Made by a program: the position numbers and the translations under genes
Shown: piece by piece, positions 45,011-53,521 of the stretch
Numbering within the stretch: position 1 is the first letter of the stretch
Layout: each line of letters opens with the position of its first letter
Assembly: GCF_019375475.1 (NCBI RefSeq)
Contig: NZ_JAHXGQ010000006.1
Span: 124,001-188,000, forward strand
Length of the DNA: 64,000 nt
From: Saccharothrix obliqua
GTDB taxonomy: Bacteria; Actinomycetota; Actinomycetes; Mycobacteriales; Pseudonocardiaceae
Direction of reading: 5' to 3'
The notes under the pieces: generated by a model
The model's database searches: none
What the model was told of the DNA's origin: nothing
Seen by the model: only the letters and a program-made list of their open reading frames with translations

Positions 45011-48000
45011 TCAGAGTGGGCGAAGCCACAGTGTTATGAACGTGGTTTCGGATTCCCGGGCCGCGCGGATCAGGTCCTCGTCCGCGTGGTCGCCCGGCGT
45101 CGCGCCGAGCGGGGCGGGGGAGTAGCCGAGCTTGCGGTAACCGAGCAGGACGTCCGCCGGGTCGTCGCCCAGCTCCTCGATCGCCTCCGGGCAGAACTCG
45201 CACACCACGTGCGGCCGGTCGCGCTCCAGCACGGCCGTCAGGCCCGCGAGGGCCCGGTGGTCGCGGCCCTGGAGGTCGACCTTCACCAGCGAGATCCGGC
45301 GGTCCACGACCTCCGGCCGGCCGTCCAGCCGCACCGCGGGCACCACCACGCCGTCCCGGCCGCCGTCGGTGACGGCGTGCGCGCGGTGGTCGCCGCTGTT
45401 GTCGCCGTCCGGCACCAGCAGGATCTCCGCGTCGGTGTCCCACGCGGCCACCGGCAGCACCGACACCAGCTCCGCCGCGGCCGGCGACAGGTTCGCGGCC
45501 ACGTTGCGCCGCAGGTAATCCGCGTTCACCGGGCTGGCCTCCACCGCCACCACGGACGTGACGCCCGAGGAGCGCTGGAGCAACCGCAGCGAGTGGTAGC
45601 CGACGTGCGCGCCGATGTCCAGGAAAGCGCCGTTGCCGACGAGTTCCGCCATCAGGTCCGCTTCCTCGCGCTCCCAACTGCGGTAGTACGACAGCCACGG
45701 CAGCATCACGCGGTCCACCGGCAGCAGCAACGCGCCCGCGTCGCACACCACGACGTCCGCGCCCGCCGGCACCGGCGCGTGCCGCAACCGCGCCGCGTCC
45801 CGCGCCGCGCCGACCTCGCGGGTCAGCTCCGCGATCCGCTGGTCCCGCGCGTCCTGGCCCCGGTCGCGCTCCAGGAACATGTCGAACGCCTTGCGCTCGC
45901 CCTCGTCCAGCCGCGCCGCCAACCGGTCCAGGTTGCCGTCCAGCCGCCGCTCCAGGTCCGTCACCGAACCCTCGACGCGGGACAGCCCCTCCCGCACCCG
46001 GCCCTCCACGGAGGTCAGCCGGTTCTGCACGCCGGTGCTCGCCCAGCGCGCCGCCTCGGTGGACGACTCCAGCGCCGCGATCCGCGCCACCACGTCGCCC
46101 AACGTGCCCTCGACGCCGTCCACGATCGCGCCGAGCACGCGCCGCTGGTGCACGTCGTAGTGGTCGATGGCGCGCAGCACGGCCTTGCGCAGCGCGGGCG
46201 CGAGGGGCGTGCGGGACGCGGCGCCCGCGTCCGCCCGCCACAGCAACGCCTGCCGCGAGTCCTGGAGCGGGCGCAGCGGGTTGTCCGCGGGACCCGCGGC
46301 GGGCGCCGCGCCGGACCGCGCCGTCGAGCGCTTCTCGTACGCCTGGCGCAGCTGCTCGCCCATCCACTTCGCGGCGCGGTCCATGGACCGGGTGCGCAGG
46401 ATGTGCTCGCGTGCCGCCCGACCGCGGCGTGCCGCCTCCGCCGGGTCGTCGGCGACCTCGCGCATGGCGCGCGCGGCGGCGTCCAGGTCCGGGTCGGCCC
46501 ACAGCGAGTCCGCCTCGTACGGCTCGTTGCCCCTGCCGACCTCGACCAGCCGGTACGGGATCGGCCAGCCGGTGCGCTCGTCCACGAACTCGGCGGTGCT
46601 GGAGTAGTCGGTGGAGATCACCGGGATGGCGCGGGCCATCGCCTCGGCCACCGTCAACCCGAAGCCCTCGCTGCGGTGCAGCGACACGTAGCAGTCGCTG
46701 GCCGCGTACAGGTCGTTCAGCTCTTGCACCGTGAGGTACCGCTCGACCAGCTCGACCCGCGGGTCCTCCATGGCCCGCACGCGCAGCCGCTCCGCGACGT
46801 CCGGGCGCTTCGCCCCGTTCACCGCCTTGAGCACCAGGCGCACGTCGTCGCGGTCCGGGAACGCGCGCTGGAACGCTTCCAGGACACCCCAGGGGTTCTT
46901 GCGCTCGCCGATGCTGAGGAAGTCGAACGCGAACAGGAACCGCACCGGGTCGCCGGGAGCGCGTTCCGGCCGGTCCACCGGACCCGGGTCGCGCACCGGC
47001 ATCGGGATCGCCTTCACCGGTTTCGCGGTGTGCTTGGCGATCGCCTCCCGGCAGAACTCGCTGATCGTCCACACCTCGTCCACGAGGTGGAACGCCGAGT
47101 GCATCCAGCCCGGGAACTGCTCCAGCTCCCACGCCCACAGGCCGATCCGGTACCGGTGGTGGCCGACGTGCGGCCGGTTCTCCAGGACCGCCTGCGTCTG
47201 GTCGGCGTTCACCGACAGCAGCGTGATCGGGTAACGCGGGTCGCCCTTGGTGTCCGGCTCCGGCATCCCGGTGCGGCTGGACACCAGCCGGTCCTCCACC
47301 ACCGAGCTGACCGGCACGCCCGCGCGGGCGATCGCGTCGTGCGCGATGCGGCCCAGCTCGCCGACGCCCAGCTCCGCGGTCAGGTAGCCGACGACGTTCA
47401 CGCCGAACTCGTCCACCGGTTCGGCCGGCTCCACGGGTTCGGCGGGCAGCGCCCAGTCCGGCAGCGACTCCTCGGTGACGCCCGACGTGCCGCACCACGC
47501 GCGGAACGGCGCGGCGTCGCGGCCGTGCGGCCGGGGGAACGCGGCACGGAGGTCCGGCCTGCCCTCCCACAACGCGGTGGTGAGGCGGTTGAGCACGGTG
47601 CCCGCGGGCGCGTCGTCCGGCGGCGCGGCCAGCCACTCGCGCAGCGCGGCGCCGCCGTCGGCGCCGAACGCGTGCGGCGGCAGCGGTTCGTCGTCGCGCT
47701 CCGCCTTCACCCACGCGTCGCGGAACAGCTTGCGCACGGCGGGCGTCAGGCGCGTGCCGTCGGCCATCTTCGCGAAGCCGTACGGGATCGACTCCAGCGA
47801 TTCGGCATAACCGTTGTCCTGCAACAGGACGCGGTACGAGTCGCACAGCTCCTTGACCGCCGGGTGCGCGGACAGCACCACGCGCGGCCGGGCGGCGGCG
47901 TGCTGCGACAGCAGCCACGGGCGCTCCGGCCGGTAACCGCTGAAGTGGAAGAACCGCAGCGGTCGACCGCCCGCGGTGAGCACGCCGTCGTCGTCCCGCG

Positions 48001-48673
48001 TCACCGGCCGCTCGTGCACGTTCCAGTAGGCGACGTTGAAACCGGGGTCGCGCAGCACGTGGTTGTCGAACAACGCGGGCACCTGGTCCACCCACCGCTG
48101 GTCGGTGAACAGCTGCCGCTCCGGCGCGACGACCGCGTCGTGCCGCAGCCGTTCCGCCCAGAAGTCCAGGAACTCCTCGGAACCCGGGCCGGTCGCCACG
48201 AAACCCAGGTTGAAGATGCCCGAGCCCATGATGACGGCCTCGCTCGGGTCCTTGCCGTCCCGCGGCAGCGGGCGCAGGTGGTGCGGCGTCAGCACGATCC
48301 CGTGCGCCGTCGCCAGTTCCGCCAGCTCCGGCATCGGGGCGAAGACCTCGATGTCCGGGTCGAGGTAGATCACGACGTCGGACCGCTCGCGCAACTGCCG
48401 CAGCAGGTACGGCTTCACCGCCGTGGCCAGCTCGGTCACGTTGTAGGAGGTCGCCATCCGGAGGTAGTCCTCCGGGTCGAGCCCGAACGCCTCCGGCCCG
48501 ACGGTCCGCAGCCTGCCCTGCGCGGTGCCCGAGCCGCGCGGCGCGTCGATCACCGCGATCACGAACTCGTGGTCCTCGTGGTGCCGCAGGTAGGAGGCGG
48601 CCAGGACGCGGGCGGCGGGCAGGTAGTTCCGCGCGACCACGGTGCACGTGGTCACGCCGACGCGGTCAGCCAT
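45011..48673 (-). CDS. Giant three-enzyme fusion: GT8-like glycosyltransferase, GT4 glycosyltransferase, coiled coil and FkbM methyltransferase
   Basis: Cytoplasmic protein of 1,220 residues. Residues 1 to about 290 are a GT-A-type domain with the metal-binding motif IYLDPDIEVF (about 104). A linker follows. Residues about 423-785 are a GT-B domain of family 4, opening with GVNVVGYLTAELGVGELGR and holding the donor-site motif SEGFGLTVAEAMA (about 670). Residues about 845-970 are heptad-like and probably coiled-coil. From about 985 an FkbM-type methyltransferase has FLDIGAHVGYHS (about 1013) and VVAVEASPVNADYL. One chain could add two sugars and methylate the product. It overlaps the upstream gene by 8 nt. 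Confidence 0.92.
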   Translation of the reverse strand: MADRVGVTTCTVVARNYLPAARVLAASYLRHHEDHEFVIAVIDAPRGSGTAQGRLRTVGPEAFGLDPEDYLRMATSYNVTELATAVKPYLLRQLRERSDVVIYLDPDIEVFAPMPELAELATAHGIVLTPHHLRPLPRDGKDPSEAVIMGSGIFNLGFVATGPGSEEFLDFWAERLRHDAVVAPERQLFTDQRWVDQVPALFDNHVLRDPGFNVAYWNVHERPVTRDDDGVLTAGGRPLRFFHFSGYRPERPWLLSQHAAARPRVVLSAHPAVKELCDSYRVLLQDNGYAESLESIPYGFAKMADGTRLTPAVRKLFRDAWVKAERDDEPLPPHAFGADGGAALREWLAAPPDDAPAGTVLNRLTTALWEGRPDLRAAFPRPHGRDAAPFRAWCGTSGVTEESLPDWALPAEPVEPAEPVDEFGVNVVGYLTAELGVGELGRIAHDAIARAGVPVSSVVEDRLVSSRTGMPEPDTKGDPRYPITLLSVNADQTQAVLENRPHVGHHRYRIGLWAWELEQFPGWMHSAFHLVDEVWTISEFCREAIAKHTAKPVKAIPMPVRDPGPVDRPERAPGDPVRFLFAFDFLSIGERKNPWGVLEAFQRAFPDRDDVRLVLKAVNGAKRPDVAERLRVRAMEDPRVELVERYLTVQELNDLYAASDCYVSLHRSEGFGLTVAEAMARAIPVISTDYSSTAEFVDERTGWPIPYRLVEVGRGNEPYEADSLWADPDLDAAARAMREVADDPAEAARRGRAAREHILRTRSMDRAAKWMGEQLRQAYEKRSTARSGAAPAAGPADNPLRPLQDSRQALLWRADAGAASRTPLAPALRKAVLRAIDHYDVHQRRVLGAIVDGVEGTLGDVVARIAALESSTEAARWASTGVQNRLTSVEGRVREGLSRVEGSVTDLERRLDGNLDRLAARLDEGERKAFDMFLERDRGQDARDQRIAELTREVGAARDAARLRHAPVPAGADVVVCDAGALLLPVDRVMLPWLSYYRSWEREEADLMAELVGNGAFLDIGAHVGYHSLRLLQRSSGVTSVVAVEASPVNADYLRRNVAANLSPAAAELVSVLPVAAWDTDAEILLVPDGDNSGDHRAHAVTDGGRDGVVVPAVRLDGRPEVVDRRISLVKVDLQGRDHRALAGLTAVLERDRPHVVCEFCPEAIEELGDDPADVLLGYRKLGYSPAPLGATPGDHADEDLIRAARESETTFITLWLRPL

Positions 48674-49790
48674 CTGCCTTGAGCACCTTCAGCTCGGCTT
48701 CGAGGACCTCGGTGAAGCCCTTCTGGGCGGCGGTCAGGTTCGGCGCGGCGACGTCGACGCGCACGATCATGCCGTCGCTGCCGTAGTGGCCGCGCACGCG
48801 TGCGTTCGAGCCGTTCGCGGAGTCGATCTGGCCGGTCAGCACGGTCGTCGGGCTGTCCTTGAACACGGTCATGCCGTTGCCGAGCTGGATCTCGTGCAGC
48901 GCCAGCGCCGCCGCGTTCGCCGCCTTGTCGTCGCTCGCCTGCACGATCAGGATCACGCCGCTGGCGCCGCTGTCCAACGTGAACTGCGCGAGCTTCGCCT
49001 TGCCCGCGCCCGCCGTCGTGTACGCCTGCGCCTCGCTGTCCAGCAGGTACTTCAGGTTCGGCACGGCGGAGAACGCGGTCACCGACTTGTTCTGGGTCAC
49101 CTTGCCCGCGAGCTTGCCGATCGGCATCGGGTCGGGCGGCGCGGTGGTGGTCGTCGTGGTCGGGGTGGTGCTGGTGGTCTCGGTGTTGCCACCGCTGGCC
49201 GTGGACTCGCCGCGACCCCAGATCATGTACGCGCCGAACGCGATGCCCGCCAGCAGCACGACGGCCACGACGATGCCGATGACCTTCTTCTTGCCACCGC
49301 CACCGCCCTCGTCGAACACCTCGGGGCCCTGCGCGATCCAGGACGGGCCGGCGTCGCCGTAGGAGCCGAACCCGTCACCGCCACCCCACGGGGTGCCGGC
49401 CTGCTGTGGTTGCTGCTGCTGCGGCGGCCAGTTCTGCGGTGGCTGCTGCTGTCCCGGCGGCGGTCCGGGGTGCGCCACCGGGCGCACGTACTGGGTGCGC
49501 TCCGCGTCGGCGGGCGGCCTGCCGGAGACCACCTGCGTGGCGTCCGGGTTGGCCGCGCCGGGGCCGACGACCTGGGTCGCGTCGGGGTTCGGCGGCTGCT
49601 GCTGGGGCGGCGACGCCTCCCACCGGAACGGCGGCGCGAAGGGGCTCTGCCCCTGCTGCCCGCCCGGCGTGCCACCGCCGCTGCTCGCCGACGCGAGCAG
49701 CTCATCTCGGCGACGTCGGTAGTCGTCGGCACTGATCCGACCCTCCGCCAAGGTCCGGTCCAGTTCCGACAGCTCCTCTTGCCAGGACAT
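48666..49790 (-). CDS. SHOCT-domain membrane protein with disordered linker and extracytoplasmic domain
   Basis: Protein of 374 residues. An N-terminal SHOCT-like helix pair (ELSELDRTLAEGRISADDYR) is followed by about 125 residues of Gly, Pro and Gln. This linker has two NPDATQVV repeats and an ERTQYV. One helix (about 165-188) leads to a poly-Thr segment and a C-terminal domain of about 155 residues, paralogous to the 44283-44915 product and ending LKVLKADG. ATG 49790 follows GGAGGAGCAGGG. It is the first gene of the glycan operon and overlaps the giant glycosyltransferase gene, suggesting the two work together at the membrane. Confidence 0.85.
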   Translation of the reverse strand: MSWQEELSELDRTLAEGRISADDYRRRRDELLASASSGGGTPGGQQGQSPFAPPFRWEASPPQQQPPNPDATQVVGPGAANPDATQVVSGRPPADAERTQYVRPVAHPGPPPGQQQPPQNWPPQQQQPQQAGTPWGGGDGFGSYGDAGPSWIAQGPEVFDEGGGGGKKKVIGIVVAVVLLAGIAFGAYMIWGRGESTASGGNTETTSTTPTTTTTTAPPDPMPIGKLAGKVTQNKSVTAFSAVPNLKYLLDSEAQAYTTAGAGKAKLAQFTLDSGASGVILIVQASDDKAANAAALALHEIQLGNGMTVFKDSPTTVLTGQIDSANGSNARVRGHYGSDGMIVRVDVAAPNLTAAQKGFTEVLEAELKVLKADG

Positions 49791-50052
49791 CCCTGCTCCT
49801 CCATGTCTGCGCGCGAGCGCCATTGTGACGCATGGTCCGGGAGCGCCTGCGGGCATCGGGCACTTGTGATGCGGTCGTTGTGGCCCGCAGGCGCACGTGG
49901 TCCGGGGCTTCGGTGACACGCACCGGTTTTTGCGAACGCACAGCGGTTTGCGGCGAACCCTCGGTTACGTTCGACCGGCCATGACGGTCGGTGTCCGGCA
50001 GGTCACCAGGGGTCGGGGGACCTCGGATGCCCGTCTCACAGGGGGAAACGAG

Positions 50053-51456
50053 TTGTTCGCGCACAGAGCGCGCCGTTCGGCGCGCGTTCCCGTCGTGCTC
50101 GCGCTGGCCGCGGCCACCGCGTTGAGCACCACGTCCGCGGCGCACGCGGACACGATCACCGCCGACGTGACGGTCACCGCCGAGGTGGTCGGCGGTCCCT
50201 TCCTGGTGGGCCAGGAGATCCCGGTCCGGATCACCGCCACCAACATCGGCGGCTCGACCGCCGAGCGGACCTACGTCGACGCCAGGACGCTGTCCGGTTC
50301 CTACCTCGGGCTGCTGGAGTTCGGGCCGCTCAAGTACCCCGGCACCGCGATCGAGCCCGGCGCGGCGGTGACCACCACCGTGCCCGGCAAGATCTACCAG
50401 TGGCAGGGTGCGCCGGTCGTCCGGATCACCGCCTGGTCGTACAGCGACACGGACCACCGGGACAACAACACCTTCGACCTGGCCGTCCCCGTCACCGATC
50501 CCGGTTCCGCCACCGGGACCCTCGGCGGCGTCGTCTACGGCGACCGCAACGACAACAACACCGCCGACCCCGGCGAGGGGCTGGCGGGCGTGCTGCTGGA
50601 GGCGTACGACGGCTCCTTCGACCGAAAGCGCACCACCCGGACCGACGCCGACGGCCGCTACCGGTTCACCGACCTGCCGGTGCGCCGGTACGGGTTGTGG
50701 GTGCACGAAGCACCCGACGGCTGGGTCCTGCCGTCCGGGCGCGAGGTGGACGTCGACGGCGACGAACACGTCGAGTACCGGGCCGTGCGGCCGTTGAGCG
50801 ACCGGTTGACCGCGAAGGCGCAGTTCCGGCAGGACACCCACCAGGTCGGCGACCGCGCCGAAGTCGTCATCACCCTCACCAACACCGGCACGACCGACAT
50901 CACCGGCATCAAGGCCGGGTGCGACCGCAGCGGCGGCGAAGGGCCGCACCTGGTCGACCTCCGGCTCGGCGACCTGGAGTGGCAGGGCCCCGGCGTCACC
51001 GTGCCCGCGGGCGCCAAGCGGAAGATCACCATCAGCGGCGTCGTCCCGGACAAGGCGACCGGTTTCGGGTCGACCAACGTGGGCTGCGACTTCGGTCCCG
51101 ACGACAACCCGCGCGGCTTCCCGGTCGCGGTCGACTTCGCCCGCGTGCCCGCACCGCCCGCCGACACGTGGCTGGCCTTCTACCAGGACCTCGACGGCGA
51201 CTCGACCGTCGACCCGGGCGAGGAGGTGTCCGGGGTGCGGATCGGGCTGAAGGACCGGATCAGCGGTCGCGTCGTGGCCAGGGGCAAGACCGACGCGCGG
51301 GGGCACGTGGCGTTCACGGGCGTCCCGGCCGGCCCGTACGAGGTGAAGCTGATCGGGGACTCGTGGGAGATCAAGGGCAGCGGGAACCTGTTCGTCGGCA
51401 CGTGCCTGCCCTACTGCCGGGGCGGTCAGCACATGACCCTGGTCCCCGCGGCCTGA
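50053..51456 (+). CDS. Secreted SdrD/Cna-B-type surface protein
   Basis: Exported protein of 467 residues. The signal peptide (ARVPVVLALAAATALSTTSA) ends at AHA-DT. The mature part alternates CARDB-like immunoglobulin-like domains with two SdrD B-type domains, recognisable by GVVYGDRNDNNTADPGEGLAGV and YQDLDGDSTVDPGEEVSGV, where Asp/Asn-rich loops would bind calcium. No LPxTG signal or membrane anchor is seen; the end has CLPYCRGG. TTG 50053 has AGGGGG 7 nt upstream. It is divergent from the glycan operon. Confidence 0.85.
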   Translation: MFAHRARRSARVPVVLALAAATALSTTSAAHADTITADVTVTAEVVGGPFLVGQEIPVRITATNIGGSTAERTYVDARTLSGSYLGLLEFGPLKYPGTAIEPGAAVTTTVPGKIYQWQGAPVVRITAWSYSDTDHRDNNTFDLAVPVTDPGSATGTLGGVVYGDRNDNNTADPGEGLAGVLLEAYDGSFDRKRTTRTDADGRYRFTDLPVRRYGLWVHEAPDGWVLPSGREVDVDGDEHVEYRAVRPLSDRLTAKAQFRQDTHQVGDRAEVVITLTNTGTTDITGIKAGCDRSGGEGPHLVDLRLGDLEWQGPGVTVPAGAKRKITISGVVPDKATGFGSTNVGCDFGPDDNPRGFPVAVDFARVPAPPADTWLAFYQDLDGDSTVDPGEEVSGVRIGLKDRISGRVVARGKTDARGHVAFTGVPAGPYEVKLIGDSWEIKGSGNLFVGTCLPYCRGGQHMTLVPAA

Positions 51457-51462
51457 CCCGAC

Positions 51463-52434
51463 TCAGTTCCGCTTGGTGAGGATCGTCGGCCCGACGATCT
51501 TCCGCGCGATCCGCCGCAGCCTGCTCTTCGGTTTGGGAGCGGGCTTCGGCGGTTCCGCCGCCTTGGGCTCGGCCGGCGCTGCTTGGGGTGGTGCCGGCTG
51601 GACCGGCGCGGCCGGTCGCACGGGCGCGAACACCACGGTTTCCGCGTGGGCCGCCGGGTCCGGCGCCGGCGGGGCCTCCGGGGTTACCGGGGTTACCGGG
51701 TTCAACGCCGCGGTGAGCGGTTCCGCCGCCGGTTTCGGCGGTGCCACGGGGAAGGGCGTGGTCGGCGGTGCTGGTGCGACCTCGTCGTCCACCGGGAGGG
51801 CGGGCGTGAACAAGCCCCGCGACTCCTTCGCCGGCCCACCCAACGACGGCGGCAGCTGCACGCCGTCGACGGGGACGGCGGGCGTGCCGTTGCTGTGCGG
51901 TGCCTTGCCGTTGACCGCCTTGCCGTTCGTGGTGCCGTTGACCGCGGTGCCGTTGGTCGGCTTGCCGTTGACCGCCGTGCCGTTCGTCGGCTTGCCGTTG
52001 ATCGCCACGCCGTTGACGGCGGTGCCGTTGGTCCCGTTGACCGGCTTGCCGTTGCTCGGGGTGGTCCCGTTGATGACGACGCCGTTGACCGGCTTGCCGT
52101 TGGTGCGCGGCGGTTCGGCGGCCGGTGGCTCTGCCGCGGCGGCCAGGAAGGCCGCGGCCAGGCTGCTCACCGCGGCCTCGTCCACCGCGCCCTCGGGCAC
52201 CACGCCCTTGGGGGCGCTCGGCGGCGTCGTGGCCGTGGGCTGGACGGGCACCTCACCCGGCGGGGTCGCCGGGAGGTCGGCGAGGACGCCGGCCATGGAC
52301 GTGCGTTCACCCGGGTTCCGGGTGTCGACGGGCTGGATGCGGAGGGTGGGCGCGTCGTTGCTCGGCTGGAACTTGCTCGGCGAAGACTGGTCAGGCTCCT
52401 GGCTGAACGTCACGCGGGGATCTTGCCAAAACAC
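51463..52434 (-). CDS. Low-complexity protein with Asn-Gly repeats
   Basis: Unknown protein of 323 residues with almost no predicted globular part. After an Ala/Pro-rich N-terminal third come about twenty Asn-Gly dipeptides in units such as NGTAVNGKPTNG, then a Pro/Ala-rich segment. A short basic C-terminus (RLRRIARKIVGPTIL) follows. There is no signal peptide or clear membrane helix, so location is uncertain; the basic amphipathic tail could bind a membrane. Asn-Gly is prone to deamidation, and NGT matches the N-glycosylation sequon. It follows the poly-Thr protein gene by 25 nt. Confidence 0.75.
   Translation of the reverse strand: MFWQDPRVTFSQEPDQSSPSKFQPSNDAPTLRIQPVDTRNPGERTSMAGVLADLPATPPGEVPVQPTATTPPSAPKGVVPEGAVDEAAVSSLAAAFLAAAAEPPAAEPPRTNGKPVNGVVINGTTPSNGKPVNGTNGTAVNGVAINGKPTNGTAVNGKPTNGTAVNGTTNGKAVNGKAPHSNGTPAVPVDGVQLPPSLGGPAKESRGLFTPALPVDDEVAPAPPTTPFPVAPPKPAAEPLTAALNPVTPVTPEAPPAPDPAAHAETVVFAPVRPAAPVQPAPPQAAPAEPKAAEPPKPAPKPKSRLRRIARKIVGPTILTKRN
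51895..52112 (-). repeat. Repeat array encoding Asn-Gly units
   Basis: Imperfect units of 9-24 bp around GCCGTTGACCGG or GCCGTTCGTCGGC (plus strand) encode NGKPVNG, NGTAVNG and NGKPTNG. Copies differ mainly at third positions, so the peptide repeat appears to be kept by selection while the DNA has drifted. Confidence 0.85.
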
Positions 52435-52459
52435 GTTGGGTAAGTCCTCGGCAGGTTTG

Positions 52460-52855
52460 TCAGCAGAAAATCAATCCGCACGGCTTGGTGGTGGTCGTGG
52501 TGGCGCGGGTCGTGGTGGTCGTCGGTCGCGGGTCGGTGGTCGGTCGCGGGTCGGTCGTCGTGGTGACGGCCGTGGTGGTCGTCGTCGTGACGGTCGTCGT
52601 GCGCGTCGTCGTGGTGGTGCCGCGGGTCGTGGTGGTCGTCGTGGTGCTCGACGGGGGAGCGGTCGTCGGCTCGGCCGCCGGTGCGGTCCGGGCGGGTTGC
52701 GAACTCCCCGTCACGACCACGACGCCCACCTCACCGGCGGGCTGGATCGCCTGCGGCTCCCGGACCAGGACGCCGTGCGCCCACAGGGCTGCCGCGGCGG
52801 CGCCGGCCAGCGCCCCGAGGGCCAGCCGGGCCGGACCACCCGCTGCGGTGAGCAT
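52460..52855 (-). CDS. Poly-Thr mucin-like membrane or secreted protein ending CGLIFC
   Basis: Protein of 131 residues. An N-terminal hydrophobic segment (ALGALAGAAAAALWAHGVLV) acts as signal or anchor. After a short Val/Ala-rich part, about 65 residues are over half Thr, in runs broken by Arg, Val, Pro and Asp. The C-terminus is KPCGLIFC, two Cys four apart that could form a disulphide loop. Such Thr-rich stretches are typical targets of actinobacterial O-mannosylation. It is first in a two-gene operon with the Asn-Gly-repeat protein. Confidence 0.78.
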   Translation of the reverse strand: MLTAAGGPARLALGALAGAAAAALWAHGVLVREPQAIQPAGEVGVVVVTGSSQPARTAPAAEPTTAPPSSTTTTTTTRGTTTTTRTTTVTTTTTTAVTTTTDPRPTTDPRPTTTTTRATTTTTKPCGLIFC

Positions 52856-52861
52856 TGACCT

Positions 52862-52890
52862 TGACTACCGACCTCACTCAAGTGGGTCAA
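52862..52890 (-). promoter_or_regulatory. Candidate promoter giving a near-leaderless transcript
   Basis: On the minus strand TTGACC (52890-52885) and TAGTCA (52867-52862) are 17 nt apart. A start 7 nt further falls on the ATG at 52855. The -10 lacks the usual final T, so support is moderate. Confidence 0.35.
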
Positions 52891-52948
52891 ATCGCTAGTA
52901 GGCCCTTGATGCCGGCCCAACGCGCGTGCTAGGGCCGGCGTCCGGGGG

Positions 52949-53374
52949 CTACGCGAGTTCGGCGGACAACGTGATGGTGGTGCCCGCGAGCGCCTGGCTC
53001 ACCGGGCAGTTCTCCTTGGCGTTCTCGGCCGCCGCGGCGAAGGAGTCCGCGTCCAGGCCCGGCACGTCGGCCCGCACGGTCAGGTGGATGCCGGTGATGC
53101 CGGTGCCCGGCTGGAACGTCACCTCGGCGGACGTCTCCACCGTCCGCGGCGGGGTGCCCGCCTGCGCCAGCCCGTGCGACAACGCCATCGAGTAGCACGA
53201 GGAGTGGGCCGCCGCGATCAGCTCCTCCGGGCTGGTCCGGCCGTTCGCCTGCTCGGCGCGCGACGGCCAGGACACGTCGAACGAGCCGACGCCGGACGAC
53301 TCCAGCGCCACGGTGCCGCTGCCCTCCAGCAGGTTGCCGGTCCAGTTCGTGGTCGCCTTGCGGGTGGTGGCCAT
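52949..53374 (-). CDS. osmC: OsmC/Ohr-family peroxiredoxin
   Basis: Cytoplasmic thiol peroxidase of 141 residues that reduces organic hydroperoxides. The family motifs are SPEELIAAAHSSCYSMAL (peroxidatic Cys at about residue 60) and ENCPVSQAL (resolving Cys at about 122), both kept. The N-terminus KATTNWTGNLLEGSGTV is typical of the OsmC subgroup. It is a single gene, with tRNA-Gly and its terminator upstream on the same strand. Confidence 0.94.
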   Translation of the reverse strand: MATTRKATTNWTGNLLEGSGTVALESSGVGSFDVSWPSRAEQANGRTSPEELIAAAHSSCYSMALSHGLAQAGTPPRTVETSAEVTFQPGTGITGIHLTVRADVPGLDADSFAAAAENAKENCPVSQALAGTTITLSAELA

Positions 53375-53481
53375 GTCGGTGAACCCCGTCCTCGGAAGCG
53401 TGTGAAGCCTGCACCGGCCAACTTAACGGCGATCACCGGCCGCCGCCCGCCCCGGGTGCCGGTGATCGCACCCACAACGTG

Positions 53482-53517
53482 CGAAAGGGGCCCCGGGAGA
53501 ACCCGGAGCCCCTTTCG
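53482..53517 (-). terminator. Strong hairpin after tRNA-Gly
   Basis: A 16-bp stem with one mismatch (CGAAAGGGGCCCCGGG with CCCGGAGCCCCTTTCG) lies 4-40 nt downstream of the tRNA on the minus strand. It would end the tRNA transcript. Confidence 0.68.
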
Positions 53518-53521
53518 GGAG

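Noticed and set aside
45086..48682. A nearly 1,200-residue open frame opposite the giant glycosyltransferase, and another of 1,217 residues (44994-48647) on the same strand in a second frame
   Set aside because: Both are His/Arg/Gly/Val-rich shadows from high third-position GC. The real frame has recognisable GT and FkbM motifs in order.
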